Part shown: piece by piece, positions 1-8,520 of the stretch | Layout of the letters: the number at the start of each line of letters is the position of its first letter | How positions within the stretch are numbered: the stretch's first letter is position 1 | Source: Sphingomonas cannabina | GTDB taxonomy: Bacteria; Pseudomonadota; Alphaproteobacteria; Sphingomonadales; Sphingomonadaceae | DNA: 64,000 bases | Direction: 5' to 3' | Assembly (NCBI RefSeq): GCF_021391395.1 | Contig: NZ_CP090059.1 | Span: 3,271,001-3,335,000 of the forward strand | Program-made: the position numbers and the translations under genes | The notes under the pieces: model-generated | Told to the model about the DNA's origin: nothing | What the model saw: only the letters and a program-made list of their open reading frames with translations | Database searches by the model: none

Positions 1-620
1 TCTATGCCTCGTCGAGCTCGGTCTATGGCGACCGGCCGCTCGACGGCTCGGGCTTTCGCGAGAGCGACCCGGTCAACGCCCCAGTCTCGCTATACGCCGC
101 CACCAAGCGCGCCTGCGAGCTGATGAGCGCGAGCTATGCCCATCTCTATGGCATCCCGCAGACGGGTCTCAGGTTCTTCACCGTCTACGGTCCGTGGGGA
201 CGGCCGGACATGGCCTATTTCAGCTTCACCCGCCGCATCCTCGCCGGCGAGCCCATCGAAGTGTACGGCGAAGGCAGGATGGCGCGCGACTTCACCTATA
301 TCGACGACATCGTCGACGGGATCGTCGGCGCGCTCGACCGCCCCCCCGAGGGCAAGGCGCCGCGCATCCTCAACATCGGCGACAGCAAGCCCGTCGGGCT
401 GATGGAGATGATCGGGACGCTGGAGAGCGCGCTCGGACGGCAGGCGGAGAAGATCATGCGGCCGATGCAGCCGGGCGATGTCACCGCGACCTATGCCGAT
501 ATCTCCGCGCTCAACGCGCTGACCGGATATCGGCCGAAGGTGATGCTCGCCGAGGGAATCGGGAGGTTCGTCGAATGGTATCGGGGGTATCATCAATCCC
601 GGGCGACGAACTCGCGATAA
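1..620 (+). CDS. NAD-dependent epimerase/dehydratase, likely UDP-glucuronate 4-epimerase (5' truncated)
   Basis: The last 205 residues of an extended short-chain dehydrogenase are present; the N-terminal NAD-binding glycine motif lies upstream of the window. The visible reading frame begins at base 3. It opens with a YASSSSVYG strand carrying the catalytic Ser region and has the YAATK catalytic Tyr-Lys pair at visible residues 31-35. It continues with FTVYGPWGRPDMA and a DFTYIDDIV segment, both typical of UDP-glucuronate 4-epimerases of the CapI type. Such enzymes interconvert UDP-glucuronate and UDP-galacturonate for surface polysaccharides. The UDP-glucose dehydrogenase at 4212 would make its substrate. 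Other nucleotide-sugar epimerases cannot be excluded without the N-terminus. Confidence 0.85.
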   Translation, partial: YASSSSVYGDRPLDGSGFRESDPVNAPVSLYAATKRACELMSASYAHLYGIPQTGLRFFTVYGPWGRPDMAYFSFTRRILAGEPIEVYGEGRMARDFTYIDDIVDGIVGALDRPPEGKAPRILNIGDSKPVGLMEMIGTLESALGRQAEKIMRPMQPGDVTATYADISALNALTGYRPKVMLAEGIGRFVEWYRGYHQSRATNSR

Positions 621-653
621 CAGCAGGCGAGCGTCGATTGCCAGGATCGACCA

Positions 654-1079
654 TCATTGGTTCTCCCCTGCGGCGCTTGGGCCGCTGTAAGGCATGAGTT
701 CCTCTAACGTCGCGACCGCATCGTCCGAGACGATGATGCGCGAATGCCAATTCCTGGGATCCACCTGTCGCATCAATTCACGGCAACGCCCGCACGGCGG
801 CATCACATCGCCATCGCTATTCACGGCGACAATGGCGAGGATATGTGTTTTGCGGTGCTTGAGCATGTCGGCGATAGCCGCGTGTTCTGCGCAAAAACCG
901 AGACTGCAAGCAGTGTCGATGCAGACCCCGGTGTGAATCGTATTCGACGAGGTCATCAATGCGGCCCCGACGCTAGCCGCCGAACAGTCTTCGGAACAAA
1001 TCAGCTCGTGGGCAACGGCTTTTGCTGCTGCAATCAATATCCTCGGGTTGAAGTCTTCCGCGGTGTTCTCGAGGCTCAT
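654..1079 (-). CDS. Cytidine deaminase-like zinc hydrolase
   Basis: This 141-residue protein has the zinc signature of the small CDA-type deaminases: Cys63-Ala-Glu65, followed by Pro-Cys96-Gly-Arg-Cys99. Family knowledge makes Cys63, Cys96 and Cys99 the zinc ligands and Glu65 the proton shuttle. The cysteine rather than histidine as first ligand points to homotetrameric cytidine or blasticidin-type deaminases. The likely role is hydrolytic deamination of cytidine or a related nucleoside in the cytoplasm. The gene converges with the epimerase and diverges from the MFS transporter at 1166. The substrate cannot be set from sequence alone. Confidence 0.8.
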   Translation of the reverse strand: MSLENTAEDFNPRILIAAAKAVAHELICSEDCSAASVGAALMTSSNTIHTGVCIDTACSLGFCAEHAAIADMLKHRKTHILAIVAVNSDGDVMPPCGRCRELMRQVDPRNWHSRIIVSDDAVATLEELMPYSGPSAAGENQ

Positions 1080-1165
1080 GTAGAAACCTTACCCCCGACG
1101 CGTCGTGAACAGAAGGTGCGGTTGAGCATAACCTCAAGCTGCTGAGCATTCGCGATTGCCGTCGA

Positions 1166-2521
1166 GTGAATCCGCGACCAGTTGCCGGGCACGACACTCT
1201 CAGCTTACCTTTGCCTGCAACCCTGGAGGAAGCTATCGCCACGACGCGTCCGAAACCGCATCGCCTGCGTTCGATCATCGGCGGATCGGCGGGCAACCTG
1301 GTCGAATGGTACGACTGGTACGCCTATTCGGCCTTCACCCTTTATTTCGCGCCCCATTTCTTCCCCGAAGGCGACCGCACCGCGCAGCTGCTCAGCTCCG
1401 CCGCGGTGTTCGCGGTCGGCTTCCTGGTGCGGCCGCTCGGCGGGTGGTGGATGGGGGTCTATTCGGACCGCTACGGGCGCAAGGCGGGCCTCGCGCTGTC
1501 GGTGACGCTGATGTGCCTCGGCTCGTTGTTGATCGCGGTGACGCCGGGATATGAGACGATCGGAGTCGCCGCCCCTGCGCTGCTGGTGCTCGCGCGGCTG
1601 ATGCAGGGGATCTCGGTCGGCGGCGAATATGGCGCGGGGGCGACTTATCTGTCCGAGATGGCGGGGCGGCGCCACCGCGGCTTCTTCGCGAGCTTCCAGT
1701 ACGTCACATTGATCTCCGGCCAGCTCGTGGCGCTGTGCGTGCTGCTGGTGCTGCAGGCGGTGATGAGCGAGGCGGCGCTCGATGCCTGGGGCTGGCGCAT
1801 CCCCTTCGCGATCGGGGCGGGGCTGGCGGTGATCGTCTTCTACATCCGCCGGCGCCTGTCGGAGACCGAGAGCTTCGAGAACGCACGCGCCGAGGGGGCA
1901 CCGCGCTCCTCGTTCGGACGGCTGCTGACCGAGCATCCGCGCGAGTTCGCGATCGTGCTGGCGCTCACCGCCGGGGGCACGCTCGCCTTCTATGCCTATT
2001 CGATCTACCTGCAGAAGTTCCTGGTCAACACGAGCGGCTTCAGCCGCGAGACCGCGTCGTGGATCAGCGCGGGGTCGCTGTTCCTGTTCATGCTGGCCCA
2101 GCCGCTCGGCGGCGCGCTCAGCGACCGGATCGGGCGCAAGCCGCTGATGGTGAGCTTCGGCGTGCTCGGCGTGCTGCTGACCTATCCGATCTTCACGACG
2201 CTGGAGGGCACGCGCGATGCGACGACGGCGTTCCTGCTGGCGCTGGCGGCACTGCTGATCACCACGGGCTATTCGTCCATCTCGGGCGTGGTGAAGGCCG
2301 AGCTGTTCCCGGCGCATATCCGGACGTTGGGCGTGGCGCTGCCCTATGCGATCTCCAACGCGCTGTTCGGCGGCACCGCGGAATATGTCGCGCTGTGGTT
2401 CAAGCAGGAGGGGCTCGAGCGCGGCTTCTACTGGTACGTCACGGCGCTGATCGGGGTGTCGCTGGCGACCTACCTCACCATGCGCGACACGCGGAATGCG
2501 AGCCTGATCCGGGAGGATTGA
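1166..2521 (+). CDS. MFS transporter, metabolite:H+ symporter type (alpha-ketoglutarate permease-like)
   Basis: This 451-residue polytopic membrane protein has about twelve hydrophobic segments. The N-terminal GNLVEWYDWYAYS stretch and the loop motif DRYGRKAGL, repeated as DRIGRKPLM in the second half, are hallmarks of the MHS branch of the major facilitator superfamily (KgtP, ShiA, ProP). It probably imports a dicarboxylate or similar small acid with protons. The listed start is GTG with no clear ribosome binding site. A GGAGGAAG lies at about 1226-1233, after that start, so translation may begin further downstream than given. The 3' end lies only a few bases from the convergent peptidase gene at 2524. 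Confidence 0.8.
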   Translation: MNPRPVAGHDTLSLPLPATLEEAIATTRPKPHRLRSIIGGSAGNLVEWYDWYAYSAFTLYFAPHFFPEGDRTAQLLSSAAVFAVGFLVRPLGGWWMGVYSDRYGRKAGLALSVTLMCLGSLLIAVTPGYETIGVAAPALLVLARLMQGISVGGEYGAGATYLSEMAGRRHRGFFASFQYVTLISGQLVALCVLLVLQAVMSEAALDAWGWRIPFAIGAGLAVIVFYIRRRLSETESFENARAEGAPRSSFGRLLTEHPREFAIVLALTAGGTLAFYAYSIYLQKFLVNTSGFSRETASWISAGSLFLFMLAQPLGGALSDRIGRKPLMVSFGVLGVLLTYPIFTTLEGTRDATTAFLLALAALLITTGYSSISGVVKAELFPAHIRTLGVALPYAISNALFGGTAEYVALWFKQEGLERGFYWYVTALIGVSLATYLTMRDTRNASLIRED

Positions 2522-2523
2522 AG

Positions 2524-4077
2524 CTAGCCGGCGGTATCGTCGCCGCCGTCCTCATCCTCCTCCGGCGTTCCCGCCAGCGCTTCCTTGATCTGGCCCGCGT
2601 CGATGAGCTGGAGAAGCGCAAGCGCCCGATTGCTCGCCGCACGGTTGTGAGGATCATAGGCGAGCGGGAGCAGGACCGTCCGCGCCGCCTTGGCGTCGCC
2701 ATCGATCAGCAGCTGCCGGACGTGGAGCATCCGCAACCCCTGGTCCTGCGGCGACAGCTCGTAGGCGCGGGCGAGGCCGGCGATCGCGCTCTTGCTCGGC
2801 GCCACATGCTGCGCGCCGAAGCTGGTGTAGTAGAGCAGCAGCGGCTCGGCCGCGTTGGGATCGAGCCGGTTCGCCTTGACGATCCAGCTGCGTGCGGCCT
2901 GCCACACCTTGGGGTCGGTCTGCTTTTCGGTGACCGCGCGGCGGATCAGGACCCGCGCCTTGTAGAGCAGGCCGTCGCGCGATCGGGGATCGGCAGCGAT
3001 TGCGCGATCGGCGGCCGCTTCCGCCTCGGTGTCGTTGCCCGCGTCATATTCGGCCTCGGCTAGCTGGGCCTGGACCGCCGCGTCATTGGGGAAAGGAGCG
3101 GCGCGCCGGCGCGCATCCGGCACCAGCGCCAGCGCCTGCTCGCGGGTGACGCCGCGGTCGGAGCGCATCCGGACCCACATCATCGCGTCCTCGCCGGGGC
3201 TGAGGGTGCGGACCTTGATCTCGCCGATCGGGACCTTCGACGGTTCGATGCGCAGATAGTTGGTGCGGCCGTTCATGTAGCGATCGAGATCGCGGTCGAG
3301 CGTCTTCAGATCGCCGAATGCGGTGCGCGCGGCTTCCAGGTTCGGCTTGCCCTGGTTGAGGAGCGTCAGATAGCTGGCGAGCTGCCCTTTGCGCTCCGGC
3401 ACCATCGTCAGCATGTGCGTGAGCAGCCAGCTCCGGCCGTAGAAGACCTCGGTCTCCTCGGCGCTGAACGGCTTGTCCGGCGGATCGAGCAGCTTCTCGA
3501 TCGGCAGCTTATGCAGCACGAGCAGGCCATAGGCGCGGTGCATCGCAGTCATGCCGATTCCGACGGTGCCGTCGCGTTCGACCTTGGCGCTGGCGTTGAA
3601 CTCGGCGAACCCCTCCACCAGCCAGCGCGGCAACGGCAACGACGTGTAGCCCAGCATGAAGTGATGGGCATATTCGTGGAACAGGATCGTGTCCGACTTG
3701 AGATCGGTGACATCATTCGCCATGGTGACTGCGGTGAAAGCGACCGATCCGCCCGCGCGCGGCACGTAGAAGCCCGCGACGTTGCGGCATTTGCCGCACA
3801 GCTTCTGCACCGCGCCCTCCCCGCCCGCGACATAGACGGTGAGCCGGTTCGACCGCGCATCCGGATCCTGCGACATGCCGCGCATGTAGCGCATCGCGGC
3901 GTCGATCCGCTCGAGCCGTTCGGCATAGCCGCGCAACCACTTCTCGCCGGCGTCGGCATAGATGCGGAAATGATCGCTGGTCGCCTCCCGCCACTCGGCC
4001 GCGGCGGGCGTGGCGGCGAATGTCGTCGCCAGTGCGAGGACGGCGATCGATCGGCGCAGGTGACGTGACGGCTTCAT
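2524..4077 (-). CDS. Secreted gluzincin-like metallopeptidase with C-terminal TPR region
   Basis: This 517-residue protein starts with an Arg-rich, Ala-rich signal peptide cleaved after about residue 27 (TPAAAEW). The catalytic core carries HEYAH at 134-138 and EGFAEF at 155-160, the zinc site of peptidase MA-like gluzincins. The C-terminal half is helical and looks like tetratricopeptide repeats (for example AEAEYDAGNDTEAEAAADRA). I chose the ATG at 4077 because it begins the signal peptide; the open frame extends to 4164 without coding character. A second gene of the same architecture lies at 61299-62837, with the zinc site at the same residue numbers. Its substrate in the envelope is unknown. 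Confidence 0.75.
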   Translation of the reverse strand: MKPSRHLRRSIAVLALATTFAATPAAAEWREATSDHFRIYADAGEKWLRGYAERLERIDAAMRYMRGMSQDPDARSNRLTVYVAGGEGAVQKLCGKCRNVAGFYVPRAGGSVAFTAVTMANDVTDLKSDTILFHEYAHHFMLGYTSLPLPRWLVEGFAEFNASAKVERDGTVGIGMTAMHRAYGLLVLHKLPIEKLLDPPDKPFSAEETEVFYGRSWLLTHMLTMVPERKGQLASYLTLLNQGKPNLEAARTAFGDLKTLDRDLDRYMNGRTNYLRIEPSKVPIGEIKVRTLSPGEDAMMWVRMRSDRGVTREQALALVPDARRRAAPFPNDAAVQAQLAEAEYDAGNDTEAEAAADRAIAADPRSRDGLLYKARVLIRRAVTEKQTDPKVWQAARSWIVKANRLDPNAAEPLLLYYTSFGAQHVAPSKSAIAGLARAYELSPQDQGLRMLHVRQLLIDGDAKAARTVLLPLAYDPHNRAASNRALALLQLIDAGQIKEALAGTPEEDEDGGDDTAG

Positions 4078-4211
4078 CAAGGCGGCTCCCCCTTCCGCGC
4101 AACAATGGCAAGCTATCGGGACCGCGGACCGCCGCCAAGCCCCGCCCCTTCCTTCTTCCGCCACCGCGGATTAGATGCCGGTCCGAACAAACACCCTGAA
4201 GGGGACGTCTC

Positions 4212-5519
4212 TTGCGGATTGCGATGATCGGGACCGGCTATGTCGGGCTCGTTTCCGGTGCCTGTTTCTCCGACTTCGGGCATGAAGTGGTCTGCGTCGA
4301 CAAGGACGAGCGCAAGATCGCGGCGCTGCACGCCAACGTCATGCCGATCTACGAGCCGGGGCTGGCCGAGCTGGTCGCGGCCAATGTCCGCGCCGGGCGC
4401 CTCTCCTTCACCACCGATCTTGCCGAAGGGGTCAAGGATGCCGACGCGGTGTTCATCGCGGTCGGCACACCGTCGCGGCGTGGGGACGGCCATGCCGATC
4501 TCTCCTACGTCTTCGCCGCGGCGCGGGAGATTGCCGAGAACCTCACCAAGCCCGCGGTGATCGTCACCAAGTCGACCGTGCCGGTCGGCACCGGCGACGA
4601 GGTCGAGCGCATCATCGCCGAGGTCGCGCCGGACAGCGGCGCCAAGGTGGTCTCCAACCCCGAGTTCCTGCGCGAGGGCGCGGCGATCAGCGACTTCAAG
4701 CGGCCCGACCGCGTGATCGTCGGCACCGACGACGAGGACGCTCGGCAGGTGATGCGCGAGGTCTACCGGCCGCTGTCGCTCAACCAGTCGGCGCCGGTGC
4801 TGTTCGTCGGACGCCGCACCGCCGAGCTCACCAAATATGCCGCCAACGCCTTCCTGGCGGTCAAGATCACCTTCATCAACGAGATCGCGGACCTGTGCGA
4901 GCAGGTCGGCGGCGACGTGCAGGAGGTGGCGCGCGGCATCGGGCTCGACAACCGCATCGGCCGCAAGTTCCTGAATGCGGGGCCGGGCTATGGCGGCTCG
5001 TGCTTCCCGAAGGACACGCTGGCGCTGCTCAAGACCGCCGACGACAACGACACGCCGCTGCGTATCGTCGAGGCGACGGTGCAGGCCAACGACAGCCGCA
5101 AGCGCGCGATGGGCCGCAAGGTGATCAAGGCGATGGGCGGCGAGGTGCGGGGCAAGACCGTCGCGGTGCTCGGCCTCACCTTCAAGCCCAACACCGACGA
5201 CATGCGCGATGCGCCGAGCCTTGCCGTGATCCAGACGCTGCAGGACGCGGGCGCGACGGTGCGCGCTTATGATCCCGAGGGCGTGGAGCAAGCGCGGCCG
5301 CTGCTGAACGACGTCGCGTTCGCCGACAGCGCCTATGCCGCGATCGACGGCGCCGACGCGCTGGTGATCGTGACCGAATGGGACGAGTTCCGCGCGCTCG
5401 ACCTCGGCCGCATCGCGCGGACGCTCAAGACGCCGCTGCTGGTGGACCTGCGTAACATCTACCCGCCCGCCGAGGCGGCGCGCGCCGGGCTGACGCTGGT
5501 CGGCGTGGGGCGGGACTAG
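4212..5519 (+). CDS. ugd: UDP-glucose 6-dehydrogenase
   Basis: This 435-residue enzyme oxidises UDP-glucose to UDP-glucuronate with two NAD+. The N-terminal Rossmann motif GTGYVG is at residues 7-12, a conserved EFLREG and AELTKYAANAFLA follow, and the catalytic cysteine is Cys264 in GGSCFPKD. The C-terminal UDP-binding domain is complete, ending in a DLRNIY segment. The start is a rare TTG, supported by the upstream GAAGGGGA and by the N-terminus matching the family; an in-frame ATG lies four codons later. It supplies precursor for uronate-containing surface polysaccharides and pairs logically with the epimerase at the left edge. The PhnA-domain gene follows after 9 bases. Confidence 0.93.
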   Translation: MRIAMIGTGYVGLVSGACFSDFGHEVVCVDKDERKIAALHANVMPIYEPGLAELVAANVRAGRLSFTTDLAEGVKDADAVFIAVGTPSRRGDGHADLSYVFAAAREIAENLTKPAVIVTKSTVPVGTGDEVERIIAEVAPDSGAKVVSNPEFLREGAAISDFKRPDRVIVGTDDEDARQVMREVYRPLSLNQSAPVLFVGRRTAELTKYAANAFLAVKITFINEIADLCEQVGGDVQEVARGIGLDNRIGRKFLNAGPGYGGSCFPKDTLALLKTADDNDTPLRIVEATVQANDSRKRAMGRKVIKAMGGEVRGKTVAVLGLTFKPNTDDMRDAPSLAVIQTLQDAGATVRAYDPEGVEQARPLLNDVAFADSAYAAIDGADALVIVTEWDEFRALDLGRIARTLKTPLLVDLRNIYPPAEAARAGLTLVGVGRD

Positions 5520-5528
5520 GAACGGACC

Positions 5529-5834
5529 ATGAGCGACACGGACGAATATGTGTACGACGAGGCTTCGGGCGAATGGGTGCCCGCGGCCGAAGCCGCGGCG
5601 CGCGCCGCTGCGGCCGACAGCGTCGAGGTCCGCGATTCGGTCGGCAATCTCCTCGCCGACGGCGACAGCGTGATCACCATCAAGGATCTCAAAGTGAAGG
5701 GCGCCGGCCAGACGCTGCGCAAGGGCACCGTCATCAAGTCGATCCGCCTGACCGGCGATCCGCAGGAGATCGATTGCCGCTACGAAGGCATCAAGGGCCT
5801 GGTCCTGCGCGCGGAGTTCGTGCGCAAGCATTGA
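5529..5834 (+). CDS. PhnA/YjdM C-terminal-domain protein
   Basis: The last two thirds of this 101-residue protein match the PhnA (YjdM) C-terminal domain: VRDSVGNLLADGDSV, then IKDLKVKGAGQTLRKGT, an IDCRYEGIKGL strand and EFVRKH at the end. The zinc-ribbon domain that precedes it in YjdM is missing. Instead there is a short acidic segment followed by an alanine-rich stretch (about residues 1-35). Despite the old name, this family is not a proven phosphonate enzyme. The gene lies 9 bases after ugd and is probably co-transcribed with it. Function unknown. Confidence 0.75.
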   Translation: MSDTDEYVYDEASGEWVPAAEAAARAAAADSVEVRDSVGNLLADGDSVITIKDLKVKGAGQTLRKGTVIKSIRLTGDPQEIDCRYEGIKGLVLRAEFVRKH

Positions 5835-5871
5835 TATCCGAGGCGGCGCGAATCGAGGCTTGGCCAGCCGC

Positions 5872-6150
5872 CTACTTGGCAGCAGTCGCTTCGGCCTCGC
5901 CGGTGGTGCTCGGTGCGACGCCGAGTTCGGCGAGCGGCTCGGCGGGTTTGGTGCTGTTGTCGAGCGAGGCGTCGGCGAGATTGGCGACGGTCGCCGCCTT
6001 CGACGCGCCGACCGCTTCGGCGGGCGCGCGGCTCGCCGAGTTGAACACGGCGCTGGCCAGCGCGATCAGCACGAGCACCGACGCCAGGCCGGTCATGCCG
6101 ACCCGCACGCGTTGCATCGTCTGGGATGAATCCTGGGGAGCGGGCTTCAT
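5872..6150 (-). CDS. Small single-pass membrane protein of unknown function
   Basis: This 92-residue protein has a charged N-terminus, one hydrophobic helix at about residues 17-36 (VGMTGLASVLVLIALASAVF) and an Ala/Glu-rich tail with no recognised domain. It probably sits in the inner membrane with the tail outside. The ATG at 6150 is the start of the hydrophobic leader; the open frame runs much further upstream, but as an antisense shadow of the cysteine synthase gene. I do not recognise a family. Confidence 0.55.
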   Translation of the reverse strand: MKPAPQDSSQTMQRVRVGMTGLASVLVLIALASAVFNSASRAPAEAVGASKAATVANLADASLDNSTKPAEPLAELGVAPSTTGEAEATAAK

Positions 6151-6233
6151 AGCTGTGGTATAAATGTAACATCTCGTAACGGACTTGTCGAGGCGAGCCG
6201 ATTCGAGTGACGAACCGAGCCGCCGCGCAAGCC

Positions 6234-7226
6234 TCAACGAGCCTCCAGCCACTCGGGGACGCTCAGCCCTTTGCTCTGCAGCCACTCGCGATTGTAGAGC
6301 GTTGAGAGATAACGGAAACCGGTATCGCACAGGATCGTGGCGATGCGCTTGCCGGGTCCCAGCTCGCGCGCGAGCCGAATCGCGCCGGCGACGTTGATGC
6401 CGGAAGACAGGCCGAGGCACAGCCCCTCCTCCGCCAGCAGCCGGCGGACCCATTCGAGCCCCTCCTCGTCGCCGATGCGGAACTGCGTATCGATCGGCGC
6501 GCCTTCGAGATTGGCGGTGATCCGGCCCTGTCCGATCCCCTCGGCGACCGAGGAGCCTTCCGACTGGAGCTCGCCGCAAGCGTAATAGCTGTAGAGCGCG
6601 GCGCCGTGCGGGTCGCTGAGCGCGATGGTGACGTCGGCGTCCTTGGCCTTGAGCCCCAGCCCCACGCCGGCGATGGTCCCGCCGGTGCCCGCGGCGCAGG
6701 TGAAGCCGTCGATGCGGCCCTCCATCTGCTCCCACAGCTCCTCGGCGGTGCCGACGATATGGGCGCGGCGGTTGGCGATGTTGTCGAACTGATTGGCCCA
6801 GATCGCGTTCGGCGTCTCCTCGGCGATGCGGCGCGAGGTGTGGACGAAATGGCCGGGGTTCGAATAGGGCGCCGCGGGCACCAGCACGAGCTGGGCGCCG
6901 AGCGCGCGCAAGGTGTCCATCTTCTCGCGGCTCTGCGTCTCGGGCATGACGATGATCGTCTTGTAGCCCTTGGCGTTGCCGACCAGCGCCAGGCCGATGC
7001 CGGTGTTGCCGGCAGTGCCCTCGACAATGGTGCCGCCGGGGCGGATCTGGCCCTTCTCCTCGGCATCCTCGACGATGAACAGCGCGGCGCGATCCTTCAC
7101 CGAGGCGCCGGGGTTGGCGAACTCGCATTTGCCGTAGATGTCGCAGCCGGTGAGGTCGCTCGGCCCTTTCAGCCGGACGAGCGGCGTGTTGCCGATGAGC
7201 GCAAGCGTGTCGGGTGTGATGGCCAT
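6234..7226 (-). CDS. cysK: Cysteine synthase (O-acetylserine sulfhydrylase)
   Basis: This 330-residue fold-type II PLP enzyme condenses O-acetylserine with sulfide to give cysteine. The N-terminal IGNTPLVRL is followed by the Schiff-base lysine Lys44 in GASVKDRAA. Then come the substrate loop EGTAGNTGIGLAL, a MPETQSREK segment, the PLP-phosphate glycine loop GTGGTIAG, and SSGINVAGA near the C-terminus. The length matches CysK/CysM. CysK and CysM are hard to separate by eye; GTAGNTG with MPETQSREK is more like a bacterial variant between them. The gene stands alone, divergent from the vapBC cluster. Confidence 0.88.
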   Translation of the reverse strand: MAITPDTLALIGNTPLVRLKGPSDLTGCDIYGKCEFANPGASVKDRAALFIVEDAEEKGQIRPGGTIVEGTAGNTGIGLALVGNAKGYKTIIVMPETQSREKMDTLRALGAQLVLVPAAPYSNPGHFVHTSRRIAEETPNAIWANQFDNIANRRAHIVGTAEELWEQMEGRIDGFTCAAGTGGTIAGVGLGLKAKDADVTIALSDPHGAALYSYYACGELQSEGSSVAEGIGQGRITANLEGAPIDTQFRIGDEEGLEWVRRLLAEEGLCLGLSSGINVAGAIRLARELGPGKRIATILCDTGFRYLSTLYNREWLQSKGLSVPEWLEAR

Positions 7227-7336
7227 GGCGCAGACATGGCGCGGCGACGCGGCGGCGGCAAGCGAGCGAAACTATCCGCGGTGCAATTGGCGGCGCGGCG
7301 GCCTATATGGTAGAAAGGTCGCCGACGGAGGTAGAA

Positions 7337-7615
7337 ATGGGCGTTCAGCTCAATATCAAGAGCGCGGAAGCAAGGGCACTCGCCGAAGAACTCGCCGAAG
7401 CCACGGGGGAAAGCATTACCGAGGCGATCACCGCCGCTCTCCGCCTCAGGCTGCGGCAGATCGCGCTCGAGAAGGCGAAGGAGCCGAATGCCATGCGTGA
7501 GCGCGAAATGGCCTTCTATCGCCTTATCCGGGGCAGCCGGATGCGTTGGAAGGGTGCGATGCTTTCCGTCGATCATGGCGATCTGCTTTATGACGAGCAC
7601 GGATTGCCGAGATGA
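7337..7615 (+). CDS. vapB: VapB-type antitoxin (Rv0623-like transcription factor family)
   Basis: This 92-residue protein begins MGVQLNIKS and has the SAEARALAEELAEATGESITEAITAALR ribbon-helix-helix-type region of the Rv0623/PSK family. Its C-terminal tail (about residues 50-92) would wrap the toxin. It should neutralise the adjacent VapC and repress their shared promoter. I chose the ATG at 7337 because GGAGG stands six bases before it; ten further codons are open upstream. Its stop overlaps the toxin start by four bases (ATGA). The pair is divergent from cysK. Confidence 0.82.
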   Translation: MGVQLNIKSAEARALAEELAEATGESITEAITAALRLRLRQIALEKAKEPNAMREREMAFYRLIRGSRMRWKGAMLSVDHGDLLYDEHGLPR

Positions 7616-8004
7616 TCGTCGACGCCTCCGTCCTCGTGGCGCTCCTCCGCGAAGAGCCCGAAACCGCATGGATCGAGCCGATATTGAACGCGAACTATGG
7701 AACGCTGAAAATGTCGGTCGCGAACTATCTCGAAGCGGCGATCGTCATCGATGCCAATGACGACGAGGTTCTCAGCGAACGGCTGGAACTGGTCATCGCC
7801 CATTTCGGGATCGAGCTGATACCGATGAACGCCTATCATGCGCGCATCGGTCGGGAAGCCTTCAACAGATACGGTAAGGGTCGTCATCGCGCCCGTCTCA
7901 ATTATGGGGACTGTTTCGCCTACGCTCTGGCCAGAGGCACCAACGAACCCCTTCTTTTCAAGGGCGACGACTTCAACCACACCGACATTACCTTGGCGCG
8001 GTGA
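7612..8004 (+). CDS. vapC: VapC-type PIN-domain ribonuclease toxin
   Basis: This 130-residue PIN domain keeps the metal-binding acidic residues Asp4 (MIVDAS), Glu41 (ANYLEAA) and Asp100 (LNYGDCFAYALA), so it should be an active RNase. Family members cleave tRNAs or rRNA when free of antitoxin. The late KGDDFNHTDI segment is typical of the C-terminal strand. It overlaps vapB by four bases upstream and the DNA glycosylase gene by four bases downstream, so translation of all three is probably coupled. Confidence 0.85.
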   Translation: MIVDASVLVALLREEPETAWIEPILNANYGTLKMSVANYLEAAIVIDANDDEVLSERLELVIAHFGIELIPMNAYHARIGREAFNRYGKGRHRARLNYGDCFAYALARGTNEPLLFKGDDFNHTDITLAR

Positions 8005-8486
8005 CGCTCAAACGCAGCTTCCCGCCCGTCGTCGACCCGAACACGCGCCTGCTCGTCTGCGGCAGCCTGCCGGGCGAGGCGTCGCTCAGGGCCGGGCGCT
8101 ATTACGGGCATCCACAGAACCAGTTCTGGCGATTGATGTCGCCGGTGATCGGGCGTGACCTGGCGCCGCTCGACTATGATGCGCGGCTGACGGCGCTGCT
8201 CGCGGCCGGCGTCGGGCTGTGGGATGTCGTCGCCAGCGCGCGGCGCCAGGGCAGCAGCGACGCGGCGATCCGCGATCTCGAGTCCAATGACCTTGCGGCA
8301 CTCGTGAGAAACCTTCCCCGCCTGCGCGCCGCCGCCTTCAATGGCGGGACGGCTTATCGTCATGGCGTGGAGTTGCTCGCCGGCATTCCGGTCGAGACGG
8401 TCGCCCTGCCCTCCTCGAGTCCGCTCCACACCATCGGCCTCGCCGCCAAGCAAGCAGCCTGGTCAGCGCTTCGCGCTTTTCTTTGA
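8001..8486 (+). CDS. DNA-deoxyinosine (hypoxanthine-DNA) glycosylase, UDG superfamily
   Basis: This 161-residue protein matches the family 6 uracil/hypoxanthine-DNA glycosylases. The motif GSLPGEASL (21-29) leads into YYGHPQNQFW (34-43) with the conserved Asn40, and LPSSSPLH is the second active-site loop near the C-terminus. Members remove hypoxanthine, the product of adenine deamination, from DNA. The GTG start overlaps the vapC stop in a GTGA four-base junction and fits the family N-terminus. The linkage of a repair enzyme to a toxin-antitoxin pair is notable, though it may only be shared transcription. Confidence 0.82.
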   Translation: MTLKRSFPPVVDPNTRLLVCGSLPGEASLRAGRYYGHPQNQFWRLMSPVIGRDLAPLDYDARLTALLAAGVGLWDVVASARRQGSSDAAIRDLESNDLAALVRNLPRLRAAAFNGGTAYRHGVELLAGIPVETVALPSSSPLHTIGLAAKQAAWSALRAFL

Positions 8487-8520
8487 GCCATCGTTATTCG
8501 GGAATGGCCGGAACTGGTGG

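Noticed and set aside
1226..1233. GGAGGAAG ribosome-binding-like site inside the MFS frame
   Set aside because: No ATG, GTG or TTG follows at a proper distance in frame, so it cannot replace the GTG start without evidence for a rare start codon.
4113..5831. A long minus-strand frame opposite ugd
   Set aside because: It is compositionally biased and antisense to a clear UDP-glucose dehydrogenase.
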